DNA of 62,923 nucleotides from an uncultured Propionibacteriaceae bacterium (GTDB lineage Bacteria > Actinomycetota > Actinomycetes > Propionibacteriales > Propionibacteriaceae): positions 1 to 62,923 of the forward strand of contig CAMDZW010000021.1 in NCBI GenBank assembly GCA_945911015.1, in the 5' to 3' direction. Of the stretch, positions 12,090-21,036 are shown in pieces. How positions within the stretch are numbered: position 1 is the stretch's first letter; the number at the start of each line of letters is the position of its first letter. A model generated the notes under the pieces. It saw only the letters and a program-made list of their open reading frames with translations. It was not told where the DNA came from and did not search any database. A program made the translations under genes and the position numbers.

Positions 12090-13748
12090 TTACGGTTTGG
12101 CGGCGTGGGCGCTCTCGAGCTCGGCACGGATCTCATCTCCGCCGCCCTGCCGCCACGCCTTCACGCCCTCGTCCCAGTCCGAGAACTCGGCCCGGCCCAT
12201 CATGATGTCACCGGCCAATGCGCTCATGTTCGCGGTGATGGTGGCGCCGGCGGTCAGCGAGGTCGGCGACCACAGTCCTTGGGTCGGGTACGGAATCGTG
12301 GCGTCCATCAGCTTGCCGACACTCTCGTACCATGCTCTGGTGGTGTCGGCCATCCCCGCGATGTACATGGGGGTGGGTGCTTGGGCCAGATAACCCATGC
12401 CCATGTTGATGACTTCTTGCGTTCCGGTCGTCGTCGACACCGGATCCGTCCCGTCGAGGGTGTAGTGCTTGCCGGGAAGACCGTACTTGCCGGTCAGATA
12501 CTCTTTCGTTCCGAACGGTGAGGCGAACCAGTCCATGATGCGCAGCAGCTCCGTGACCCGTTCCGGTTCGGACTTCCTGATCGCGGTGAACGTGTACACG
12601 CCACTGCCCAAGAAGTGTCCGGCCTGGCCGCCACCTTCCCACCGGGGTGTGACCAACCCACCCTGTCGGTAGTCCGGGTTCGATTCCCGACCCCGGATCT
12701 CCATGAGTTTCCAGTTGGTGTAGGCGAGTCGACAGATGATGCCGCGACCGGAGAAGAAAAGACCCTGCCGGTCGATTCCGCCTTGGTCGGGATACACATG
12801 TCCGCCTTGCCACAGGTCCCGGGCACGACCGAGTGCTTCCTTGTACTCCTCGGCCTCATAGTCCTTGACGAAATTACCGTTCTCAATGAGCCAGTCATTG
12901 GGGGCTCCGACCATTTCCAGCATCAACGGCAGCGTGGTGCTGGACAGGTCCATGAGCGCCCACCGGTTCCTCTTCGCATCGGTCAGCTCGTCGCAGAGTG
13001 CCAGGAAATCGTCGCCGTCGGTGAGATCGCCAGTGAATCCGATCTCATCCAGGATGTCCTGACGGACCCGGTTGTCCGAGCCCACCGGGCAGGAGAAGAC
13101 CAACGGAACACCCCAGATCCCACCCTCAAACATGACGCTCTCCCACCCGTGGGTCGGCAGCGCCGCCAATGACTTGAACTCCTTGATCGCATCTCCTTGC
13201 AACCATTCACTGAGATCTTGGAATCGGGCCTTCAGCAAATTGTCCAGTCTCGGTGTCGTCGGTTTCAGCACGACGTAGTCGGGAAGGTCGTCGCCGGCAA
13301 GCACGGTCGCCAGTTTGGCGTCGTACTCACTGCCCACCACCTGGATGATGTCCAGCTTCTGGCCGATTTCCTTCTCCAGCTCGAGCCAGTACGCGTTCTG
13401 TTCGCGCGATTTGGGCAGCGCGGTGTCACCAGGCTTGAGGAAGACCGCTTCACTGCCCGACCCGGGGATGCCGCCAAACGCATCGGCAGGTTCGGCCGGG
13501 TATGACAGATAGGCCGGAGGTGCCCCGTTCGGGAGTTCGGGCAGATCAGGTTCCACAGGGTTGTAGGGCACTCGGGTGGGAACCTTTGGGCCGGTTGCGG
13601 TCGCATCGATGCTGCCCGCCCCCTGGGGGTCACCGGAACCCCGGGGGTCACCGCTGCAGGCGCCGAGCAGCGGGGAGGCACCGACCGCAGCCACCGCCCC
13701 CGCGAAGCCCCGCAGCGCGGTCCGTCTCTTGATCAGTTTGTCGTCCAT
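12090..13748 (-). CDS. extracellular solute-binding lipoprotein (ABC type, LplA-like)
   Basis: 552 residues behind an AAAGAGG ribosome-binding site. The N-terminus KRRTALRGFAGAVAAVGAS has a twin-arginine-like start and ends in the lipobox LLGAC, so the mature protein should be a lipid-anchored surface protein. Its size and features such as NRWALMDLS and RVTELLRIMDWFASPFGT resemble the large family-1 binding proteins related to LplA/YtcQ, which usually deliver oligosaccharides or unusual glycosides. No permease or ATPase gene for it is present in the window, which is odd for this class. It is the first gene of the left arm. Confidence 0.85.
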   Translation of the reverse strand: MDDKLIKRRTALRGFAGAVAAVGASPLLGACSGDPRGSGDPQGAGSIDATATGPKVPTRVPYNPVEPDLPELPNGAPPAYLSYPAEPADAFGGIPGSGSEAVFLKPGDTALPKSREQNAYWLELEKEIGQKLDIIQVVGSEYDAKLATVLAGDDLPDYVVLKPTTPRLDNLLKARFQDLSEWLQGDAIKEFKSLAALPTHGWESVMFEGGIWGVPLVFSCPVGSDNRVRQDILDEIGFTGDLTDGDDFLALCDELTDAKRNRWALMDLSSTTLPLMLEMVGAPNDWLIENGNFVKDYEAEEYKEALGRARDLWQGGHVYPDQGGIDRQGLFFSGRGIICRLAYTNWKLMEIRGRESNPDYRQGGLVTPRWEGGGQAGHFLGSGVYTFTAIRKSEPERVTELLRIMDWFASPFGTKEYLTGKYGLPGKHYTLDGTDPVSTTTGTQEVINMGMGYLAQAPTPMYIAGMADTTRAWYESVGKLMDATIPYPTQGLWSPTSLTAGATITANMSALAGDIMMGRAEFSDWDEGVKAWRQGGGDEIRAELESAHAAKP

Positions 13749-13826
13749 GATTGAGCCTCTTTACTCAGTGAATCCGGTCCATGTTCTCGGTCGCTCGACA
13801 CCGCTTGATGAAATCATCGAGTTCGG

Positions 13827-13855
13827 AACCGCGACTGCACAGTGTCGCGGTTTTT
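13827..13855 (+). terminator. terminator-like hairpin with T tract
   Basis: AACCGCGAC (13827-13835) pairs perfectly with GTCGCGGTT (13844-13852) across an 8-base loop, and five T residues end at 13855. This is an intrinsic-terminator shape on the plus strand. No plus-strand gene lies upstream of it, only the antisense side of the binding-protein gene. It could end an antisense transcript or shape the leader of the minus-strand mRNA. Confidence 0.55.
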
Positions 13856-13908
13856 CGGCGTGGGTCGCGCTTTTCAGTGTCGGCCACGTATCCAGGATCG
13901 TGCGTTTC

Positions 13909-13962
13909 TCAGGATTAACGCTAGTCGGGATCTTCAGACACCGTCAAGAACTTCAGGATTAA
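13909..13962 (+). repeat. pair of TCAGGATTAA direct repeats 44 bp apart
   Basis: The ten-base word TCAGGATTAA occurs at 13909-13918 and 13953-13962. The 44-bp distance is close to four helical turns, so both sites face the same side of the DNA. This looks like a pair of operators in the divergent control region, possibly for the LysR regulator at 10085-11056. Confidence 0.4.
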
Positions 13963-14039
13963 GCATGTTTGGCCTACGGCCGGGATCACTTGCCCTCGCT
14001 CCACGAAGCACCCCAATGTGAGTAATTTGTTTAGCGCCC

Positions 14040-14069
14040 TTGACATCGATCGCGGCGTGCGGTTAGCGT
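14040..14069 (+). promoter_or_regulatory. candidate promoter of the creatininase operon
   Basis: A perfect TTGACA -35 box (14040-14045) lies 18 bases before TAGCGT (14064-14069), which fits the actinobacterial -10 pattern TAnnnT. A start near 14076 would leave a leader of about 145 bases before the creatininase ATG at 14223. Confidence 0.4.
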
Positions 14070-14222
14070 CAAATGGTCGCACAGGAGATTGCCTGCGACC
14101 CGGAGCCATCGCCGACCGGGTCGGTTCACACGCGGGGTCACCTGCCCGCAGGTCGGGTCAGGACACCACCACCCTGGACAGTGACATTGACTCAACGATT
14201 CTGGATTGCGGAGGTCCATTCC

Positions 14223-15080
14223 ATGGAACACAGGACGATGCTGTGGGAAGAGCTGAGCGGATGGGAGCTCGACGCCGCACGCGACACTGCCGGGGGCGTG
14301 TGCCTGCTTCCCTTCGGCGCGATCGAGTCCCACGGCCCGCATCTGCCCCTGGGAACCGACATCATGGCCGCCCGGACGGTTGCGGCGGGTGCGGCTGCGA
14401 TCGAGCCGGCCGTGGTCTTTCCCGGCAACCCGCTCGGTTTTCTGACCGCGACACAGGTTCCGGGCAACATCTGCGTGTCCTTCGAGCTGGTGACTCAGCT
14501 GCTCCGCGAGGTCTGCGCCGAGATCGGACGTCACGGCTTCACTCGGATCATCATCGTCAACGGCCATGGCGGAAACCAGGCCGGGCTCGAAACGTTCATC
14601 CAGAGCACCTTGGTCGAGCCCAAGTCGTACGTGGTCTATTCGGTCTATGTGGGCTGGTTGCGCAAGCAGGCCTTCGACCATCTCAACACCGATACCGACT
14701 CACCCCTGTCGGAGGAGGACCGAGCTTTGGTCGCCGAGCACGTAGCGGGTCGAGGCGGCGGCCACGCAGGCTTCGGTGAGTCCTGTGAGATCGCCGGCAT
14801 CGATGAGCGACTGGTGCAACTCGAACGTGCCTACGACGCTGACTTCGCCGACCAGGACCGATTGGCCGGCCTGCGCGAGGCCGGTGTCTTCACCTGGAAC
14901 GACTGGTACGCACGCTTTCCCAACAACTACTCCGGCGATCCGGCCGGGACCAACGCGCGGATCGGCAGAGCACTTTTGGCTCAGATGAGCACGGAGCTGG
15001 CCGGGTCGATCGCCGCAGCCAAGAGTGATCGTGCCCCCGAGGTGCAGTCCGAGTACTTCGAGCGCGCGATCGGCCGGTGA
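14223..15080 (+). CDS. creatininase-family amidohydrolase (copy 1)
   Basis: 285 residues from ATG 14223, with GGAGG 9 bases upstream. The dinuclear-metal motifs of the creatininase family are present: GAIESHGPHLPLGTD (Glu, His and Asp ligands) and NGHGGN. A later Glu in GFGESCEIAG falls at the usual ligand position. The family includes creatinine amidohydrolase, MftE-type peptidases and 2-amino-5-formylamino-6-ribosylamino-pyrimidinone amide hydrolases, so only amide hydrolysis is safe to infer. It opens the right arm of the cluster. Copy 2 at 16546 is clearly divergent in sequence and not a recent duplicate. Confidence 0.88.
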   Translation: MEHRTMLWEELSGWELDAARDTAGGVCLLPFGAIESHGPHLPLGTDIMAARTVAAGAAAIEPAVVFPGNPLGFLTATQVPGNICVSFELVTQLLREVCAEIGRHGFTRIIIVNGHGGNQAGLETFIQSTLVEPKSYVVYSVYVGWLRKQAFDHLNTDTDSPLSEEDRALVAEHVAGRGGGHAGFGESCEIAGIDERLVQLERAYDADFADQDRLAGLREAGVFTWNDWYARFPNNYSGDPAGTNARIGRALLAQMSTELAGSIAAAKSDRAPEVQSEYFERAIGR

Positions 15081-15137
15081 GCCGTGGGCGTACCGACCAC
15101 TGTCCGTACCCAAGAATCGATGTGAGGAGAAACCCTC

Positions 15138-16553
15138 GTGGCACAGCCAGACGAAGCCCCGGAACTGCTGGGCGGCGCCGCCGTGGTCACCATCACCCCT
15201 CCCCTGGGGTTCCCACTCGCCGGCCTCTTCCATGCCCGCGTGTCGAATGCGGTGGAATCTGACCTGACCGCGCGAGCGTTGGTCCTACGCAGCGGCGACA
15301 CCCAGGTGGCGCTCGTGGCCTGCGACCTGATCGGCCTGCCCGCCGATCTCATCGACCGGGCCCGTACGCGAGCAGCCGAGCGTGCTGGCATCGATCCGGG
15401 GTGCGTCATGATCTCGGCCACCCACACCCACTCCGGCCCGTACACCACCACCAGGATTGCCGCTTCCCGCGATGAGGACTACATCGACTGGGTTGCCGAC
15501 CGGATCGCCGAATCCGTGACGGTGGCCACCAGCCGGCTCACCCCGGCGACCGTGGCCGTCGGCAGCTCCACGGTGGACGGCATCTGTTACAACCGGCGCT
15601 ACCATATGGCCGACGGCACCGTGCGCACCAATCCGGGGCAGGGCAATCCGGATGCGCTCGGGCCCGCGGCGCCGGTCGACCCGACCGTCACCGCGCTGCT
15701 GGTCGAGGATCTCGACGGCAGGCCCATCGCACTGTGGAGCAATCTCTCCCTGCACTATGTCGGCACCGACAGCCCTGAAGCCATCTCCGCCGACTACTAC
15801 GGCTACTTTGCCCAGCAGGTCTCGCAGTGGCTGGGCCCTGATGTCGTCGGGATGATGACCAACGCTGCTTCCGGCGACATCATCAACCGGGATCTGGCCC
15901 CACAGGTACCGATCCGCGGCACCCGGCGCGCAAAAATGGTCGCGACCACGGTGGCGGCAGCGGCGATCAGCGCGACGATGATGGCCCGACGACAACACAG
16001 TATCGAGTTGGCGGTGTCCCAGATCCCGTTCTCGGTGAACCGCTATCAGGTCACCGAGGACGATGTGGCACTGGCCCAGCGGATCATCGACACCCCGGAG
16101 GGGACCGAGGCACCGTCACCGGAGTTCAGTTTCGTCGTCGGAAGCCCTCTCTATCCCGTTGCCACCGAGGTCTACGCCCGTGGGGTTCTCGCCCTGAAGG
16201 ACATGCCGGCCAGCCAGGAACGCGAGCTCATGCTGGTGAGGATCGCCGAACTGGCACTGGTGGGGATGCCCGGCGAGATCTTTGTCGAGCTCGGCCTCGA
16301 GCTCAGACATCGCTCACCCTTTCCGCTGACCACCGTGATCGGGCTCTGCGGCGGCTCGGTCGGCTACATCCCGACCCGGCGAGCCTTCTCCGAAGGTGGC
16401 TACGAAACCTGGCGGCACGGCAACTCCTGGAGTGATCACGGCACCGGTGAGGCGATGGTCGAAGCTGCCAGCCAGGGACTGCTCGAGCTTGCCGGGGCCC
16501 GCGACGGGGACGCCGAGACGAGCGGCACCGCGAAGGGTCCTGACGATGCCTGA
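15138..16553 (+). CDS. neutral/alkaline ceramidase N-terminal-domain protein
   Basis: 471 residues from GTG 15138, behind GAGGAG. The opening GGAAVVTITPPLGFPLAG, then LVACDLIGLP and ISATHTHSGP, are signature segments of the neutral ceramidase catalytic domain, including the zinc-binding His residues of THTHSGP. The serine-containing SGDIINRD region follows. Full neutral ceramidases are about 650-700 residues with a secretion signal and a C-terminal Ig-like domain. This protein has neither and so is presumably cytoplasmic. Ceramidases cleave the N-acyl amide of ceramide, and a related N-acyl or cyclic amide is the likely substrate here. It overlaps the next gene by eight bases. Confidence 0.82.
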   Translation: MAQPDEAPELLGGAAVVTITPPLGFPLAGLFHARVSNAVESDLTARALVLRSGDTQVALVACDLIGLPADLIDRARTRAAERAGIDPGCVMISATHTHSGPYTTTRIAASRDEDYIDWVADRIAESVTVATSRLTPATVAVGSSTVDGICYNRRYHMADGTVRTNPGQGNPDALGPAAPVDPTVTALLVEDLDGRPIALWSNLSLHYVGTDSPEAISADYYGYFAQQVSQWLGPDVVGMMTNAASGDIINRDLAPQVPIRGTRRAKMVATTVAAAAISATMMARRQHSIELAVSQIPFSVNRYQVTEDDVALAQRIIDTPEGTEAPSPEFSFVVGSPLYPVATEVYARGVLALKDMPASQERELMLVRIAELALVGMPGEIFVELGLELRHRSPFPLTTVIGLCGGSVGYIPTRRAFSEGGYETWRHGNSWSDHGTGEAMVEAASQGLLELAGARDGDAETSGTAKGPDDA

Positions 16554-17361
16554 TCGTCGCACCGTCGAACTCGGCCGGATGAGCTGGCAGGAGATCGCCG
16601 AGATCGTGCCGGACAACCCGGTCATCCTGATTCCGGTCGGAGCGGTCGAGCAGCACGGTCCGCACATGCCAACCAATGGCGACAGCATGATCGCCGAACA
16701 CGTCGCCCGCCACGCGGCCGAGGCCTCCGGCGCCTTCGTCGCTCCAGTGCTCAACTACGGAGCGTCGCTCCAGTTCAGGGGTTTCCCCGGGACTGTCTCG
16801 ATCCAGCCCCACACCCTGGAATTGCTGTTGCGCGACATCTGCGGGGAGCTGGTCCGCCAAGGCTTTCGCCGGCTCATCTTCGTCAACAACCACGGAGGAA
16901 ATCAGCAGCCCTGCGAACAGGTGGCACGAGACCTGCGCCGGGAGCACGGGGTGGTCGTGGGCAGCATCTACCCGTGGAATCTCGGGTACGCCTTGATGCG
17001 CGACACCTACGACGACCCAACCACCGTCTACGGCCACGGTGGCGAACCGGAGACCTCCACCATGCTGGCGCTCTTTCCCGAGGACGTCCGGATTGATCTG
17101 ATGTCGGGGTCTGAGCCCAACCGCAGCGGCCGGTTCACCCCTCGCAAAGCGATGTCGGTCGACATCGAGGGCCAAGACATCGGTGGGACGGTCTATCTGG
17201 ACTACGAGGAGTTCTACCCCAACGGCGTGACCGGTGATCCCTCGCTCGGCACTGCCGAGCGGGGCAGGATCTGGGCCGAGCGGGTGATCGGCTACGCCGT
17301 GGACTTCATCACCACCTACGCACGGGCCACGGCCACCGCCGACCCGTCACCGTCGGCGTGA
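16546..17361 (+). CDS. creatininase-family amidohydrolase (copy 2)
   Basis: 271 residues from ATG 16546, inside the end of the ceramidase-like gene. Metal-ligand motifs are GAVEQHGPHMPTNGD, NNHGGN and GHGGEPETS. These match the family more canonically than copy 1, which has GGGHAGFGES in the last position. Two non-identical creatininase-family enzymes in one operon suggest either a heteromeric enzyme or two successive amide or ring-opening steps. Soluble, no signal peptide. Confidence 0.9.
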   Translation: MPDRRTVELGRMSWQEIAEIVPDNPVILIPVGAVEQHGPHMPTNGDSMIAEHVARHAAEASGAFVAPVLNYGASLQFRGFPGTVSIQPHTLELLLRDICGELVRQGFRRLIFVNNHGGNQQPCEQVARDLRREHGVVVGSIYPWNLGYALMRDTYDDPTTVYGHGGEPETSTMLALFPEDVRIDLMSGSEPNRSGRFTPRKAMSVDIEGQDIGGTVYLDYEEFYPNGVTGDPSLGTAERGRIWAERVIGYAVDFITTYARATATADPSPSA

Positions 17362-18611
17362 ACGGTGATCTTGTGACGAACCTCCGCGACCGGCTCGGTG
17401 TCGACACCATCCCGAAGCTGTGGGAGCGCTTCACTGCCGAGCTGGACCACGACAGCGCGGCGGATCCGCCCTTCCTCGACGATGACCATCTGGTCGAGAT
17501 CGGCAACGCGCTCACCATCTCCTCGGACGATCTCCAGGAGGCCAGACGCGCCGCGCGGCTCGTCCGATCCGATCCTCAGTGGAAGGCCCTGGCATGGCTG
17601 TGGCACCGAGGCCTGTGGTTCGACCACGACCTGGATCCGACGACCGCCGTGGCCGCCGACAATGAACGGCCGTCGGCCTGGCCAATGCCCGACGACCGGG
17701 ATGGCTTGTTGGAGGGCATGTTCCCGCTGCTCATCCTGCTGTCGGCGTATCCCCGGGCGCGCGAAGTGGTGGCCGCCGTCGGAGTGCCTGCCGAGGTCGA
17801 AGAAGAGATCTTTGGCGGCGTCGCCTCCTGCCTGGCTGCCCATCGGGAACGTACCGGCCGCCGCGGGCTGGGCCGGATGTATCTGGATTGGCTCGCACTG
17901 GCCTTCCGGGGACGGCTGTACCGGTTGGGCTCGTTGACCTATCAGATCAGCTGGCTGCGACACGACATCCATGCCTACCGGCGTGAAGCCGACTCCGCGA
18001 TCACGATTCTGGCCGGCAACGACGTGTCGTTCGGCCCCGACGGCCTCGTCGCCGGACCGCGATCCGACGGCGTGGTTCACGACTGGGTGTCGGAATTCGC
18101 CGATGACGATCGGACCGTGACTGGCCACCGGATCGATGAGTCAGGCCGAGCATCAGCCCAGGTGTCGCACCTGGACCGAGGCCAGTGGCGATCGGTGCTC
18201 GGCATCGCCGACCCCGTACTGGCCCTGCACATCCCGCGGCAGTCCCGACTCGGGGCCGATCAGTGCCGAGACTCCTTCGCCTCGGCACGGGACTTCTTCT
18301 CCACCCACTTTCCCGGCTTCGGCTGGCGTGCGATGACCTGCACCTCCTGGATGTTGGACCCCCGGTTGTCGGAGCTGCTCCCCGCGGAGTCGAACCTGCT
18401 GCGGTTCCAACAGCTGTTCCACCTGTTCCCGGTGGGGGGCGCCTCGACTGCGGTGTACTGGTTCGTCTTCGGCGGCGAGGAGAAGCCGGTGGACGAGCTT
18501 CCCGGTGACACAACGCTGCAGCGCCGACTCAAGGACTACATGCGTCGGGGCGGCATGATCACTCATGGCGGAGGGGTGATACTCCCGGGCAGTCCGGAGT
18601 GGCCCAGATGA
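17358..18611 (+). CDS. GNAT-like acyltransferase-domain protein (NAT_N/GNAT_C type)
   Basis: 417 residues from GTG 17358, overlapping the stop of copy 2 (GTGA). I assign it by pattern to the two-domain acyltransferase-like proteins formerly grouped as DUF5596. Its C-terminal third shows LALHIPRQSRLG, SFASARDFF, CTSWMLDPRL, LLPAESNLLRFQ and FHLFP, which match the segments I recall for the GNAT_C domain. The N-terminal part is helical, with repeated Trp motifs (WLWHRGLWFDHDL). Substrate and acyl donor are unknown. In an operon of amide hydrolases it could re-acylate a released amine or use a liberated acyl group. Confidence in the fold is moderate; the reaction is inference. Confidence 0.65.
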   Translation: MNGDLVTNLRDRLGVDTIPKLWERFTAELDHDSAADPPFLDDDHLVEIGNALTISSDDLQEARRAARLVRSDPQWKALAWLWHRGLWFDHDLDPTTAVAADNERPSAWPMPDDRDGLLEGMFPLLILLSAYPRAREVVAAVGVPAEVEEEIFGGVASCLAAHRERTGRRGLGRMYLDWLALAFRGRLYRLGSLTYQISWLRHDIHAYRREADSAITILAGNDVSFGPDGLVAGPRSDGVVHDWVSEFADDDRTVTGHRIDESGRASAQVSHLDRGQWRSVLGIADPVLALHIPRQSRLGADQCRDSFASARDFFSTHFPGFGWRAMTCTSWMLDPRLSELLPAESNLLRFQQLFHLFPVGGASTAVYWFVFGGEEKPVDELPGDTTLQRRLKDYMRRGGMITHGGGVILPGSPEWPR

Positions 18612-18679
18612 AGGATTGACCGGGGCAGAAGTGAGCACTCCACCCTGAAGGGAAAGGCCGGGCGGGCCGGCCCGCTGAG

Positions 18680-18750
18680 AGCGGATGACGGGAATCGAAC
18701 CCGCGTATTCAGCTTGGGAAGCTGATGTTCTACCATTGAACTACATCCGC
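18680..18750 (-). tRNA. tRNA-Gly (anticodon CCC)
   Basis: 71 bases on the minus strand fold into a full cloverleaf. The acceptor stem is GCGGATG/CATCCGC. The D arm is GTTC-AATGGTA-GAAC, the anticodon arm TCAGC-TTCCCAA-GCTGA with CCC at positions 34-36, and the T arm GCGGG-TTCGATT-CCCGT. The discriminator base is T and CCA is not encoded. The 14-base palindrome GCGGGCCGGCCCGC (18662-18675) lies just beyond its 3' end. The gene marks the right edge of the accessory cluster. Confidence 0.96.
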
Positions 18751-18877
18751 ATCAGGTCACCGCGATGACCTGCGCGTCGAGTGTATCCGACGCCTCCACC
18801 CCTGTCATCCAGCCGGTCGGAGTCCGGACGTGACCGGGCCGGGTAGGGTGGACGTCCGATGTCTTGAAGGGATTCCC

Positions 18878-19270
18878 ATGGGTTTGTTCGACAAGCTGTT
18901 CCGCCGCGATTCCGATGACGACACACCGGTGGTCAGCGCTCCGCTCGACCAGGAGGCTCGGACCGCACAGCTGATCGAACTCGAAATGGCACTTGAGGAG
19001 CTGGTGACTGCGATGACCCAGCCGCCGAGCCCGGTGTCCAACCCGGGATGGCACGGACGGGTCAAGGACTACGAATGGATGATCGGTGGGTGCACTCTGG
19101 CCCGCAAGGCCACGATCACCCGGGACACACTGAGCGAGATCACCACGGGCATGCGGCCCGTGTTCGGCCCGAGTGGCCCCCCGGAGGGCCTCGAGTCGAT
19201 CGCCGCGCTGTCCGATGTCGTCATTGCCAAGGCCCGTGCCTTGGAGGCTCCACTGCCCTCGGAGCAGTGA
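18878..19270 (+). CDS. small acidic protein of unknown function
   Basis: 130 residues from ATG 18878, behind GAAGGGA. It begins MGLFDKLFRRDSDDD, an amphipathic membrane-touching start like that of several small actinobacterial stress proteins. Two helical stretches rich in Glu and Leu follow, with GRVKDYEWMIGGCTLARKATITRD in the middle, containing the single Cys. No signal peptide or membrane span is present and I do not recognise the family. A TAGGGT -10-like box lies upstream near 18844. It converges with the DedA gene. Confidence 0.6.
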   Translation: MGLFDKLFRRDSDDDTPVVSAPLDQEARTAQLIELEMALEELVTAMTQPPSPVSNPGWHGRVKDYEWMIGGCTLARKATITRDTLSEITTGMRPVFGPSGPPEGLESIAALSDVVIAKARALEAPLPSEQ

Positions 19271-19271
19271 C

Positions 19272-19943
19272 TCAGTCCTCATCCTGGTCGACATCGGCTT
19301 GCTCGGCTGCCTCTTCGGCGGCACGGGCCTCGGCGGCCGCTTCCTGCTCCTGGTAGGGGAAGACCCGCTGGAGGATCTGGTCGACCAGGACTCCGAGCAC
19401 GACCGCTCCGACGACTCCGATGGCAGCAGCGAGCAAGGGGTTGTGCTCCAGCCATGCGCCGGCGAGGATCCCCAAACCGATCGAGTACGACGCCCAGCAG
19501 ACCGCCGAAAAGACGGTCAGCAACATGAACCGGCGCTGTAGGAACCCACTTGCTCCGCAGGTCAGGTTGACTGCGACCCGCCCCCCGGGGATGAACCGGG
19601 CGACGATGATGATCATGGCCCCGCGCCGCTCGAGATGCCGCTCGGCCCAGGTGAGGATCTTCTGCATTCGCGGGAACCGATGGGTCAGCCACCGGGTGCC
19701 GATGGCGCGCCCGATCACGTACGCGAGGTTGTCGCCGCCCCAGGCGGCCGCGGCGGCAATGGGACCGAGCAGCCACCACGGCGGCGTCCCGGTCGACGAG
19801 CTGATCGCCGCCAGGCCGACCACCAACGACTCACTCGGGACCGGCGGGAAGAATCCGTCGATGACGGTGCACACCCCCACGATCAGCAATGCCCACGGGC
19901 TGTCGGCATGGGTGGCGATGAAGTCGTTGATGAAGTGGAACAA
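19272..19943 (-). CDS. DedA/VTT-domain membrane protein
   Basis: 223 residues from TTG 19943, which has GGGAGAGG five bases upstream; an in-frame ATG at 20009 lacks this. Family features are GVCTVIDGFFPPVPSESLV near the N-terminus, AAAWGGDNLAYVIGRAIG, and the re-entrant loop with RFIPGGRVAVNLTCGASG. This is the FxPxxR-G pattern of DedA proteins, which are linked to lipid-carrier flipping and proton-dependent envelope homeostasis. The C-terminal 25 residues are Glu/Ala-rich and acidic. Confidence 0.88.
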   Translation of the reverse strand: MFHFINDFIATHADSPWALLIVGVCTVIDGFFPPVPSESLVVGLAAISSSTGTPPWWLLGPIAAAAAWGGDNLAYVIGRAIGTRWLTHRFPRMQKILTWAERHLERRGAMIIIVARFIPGGRVAVNLTCGASGFLQRRFMLLTVFSAVCWASYSIGLGILAGAWLEHNPLLAAAIGVVGAVVLGVLVDQILQRVFPYQEQEAAAEARAAEEAAEQADVDQDED

Positions 19944-20053
19944 ACGACCTCTCCCTGTTCGGTTCCCGGGTCTCTCACCCGCCGCAGTGGAAGCGTAATC
20001 GACGCGCACAAGACCTCGGGCATAGGCTGGTCAGGAACTGTCGAGAGGAACTC

Positions 20054-21025
<972 letters not shown>

Positions 21026-21036
21026 AGTTCGGTGCC

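Larger units (their letters stand above)
13749..14222. promoter_or_regulatory. 474-bp divergent control region of the amide/acyl cluster
   Basis: No convincing gene is present in this, the longest gene-free stretch of the window. Locally it looks more AT-rich than its surroundings. It must contain the promoters of the minus-strand binding-protein operon and the plus-strand creatininase operon. It also holds the hairpin, direct repeats and promoter candidate listed separately. Other small elements are a TGAT-gaa-ATCA inverted repeat near 13806-13816 and a TTGAC...GTCAA pair (14040-14044 and 14068-14072) around the candidate promoter. Confidence 0.7.

Noticed and set aside
18662..18675. GCGGGCCGGCCCGC palindrome as a terminator
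   Set aside because: Perfect dyad but no loop and no T tract on either strand. It may only be a restriction-like palindrome or a Rho-independent remnant.
18680..18750. Integrated mobile element at tRNA-Gly
   Set aside because: No integrase, transposase, or duplicated tRNA 3' segment could be found in the window.
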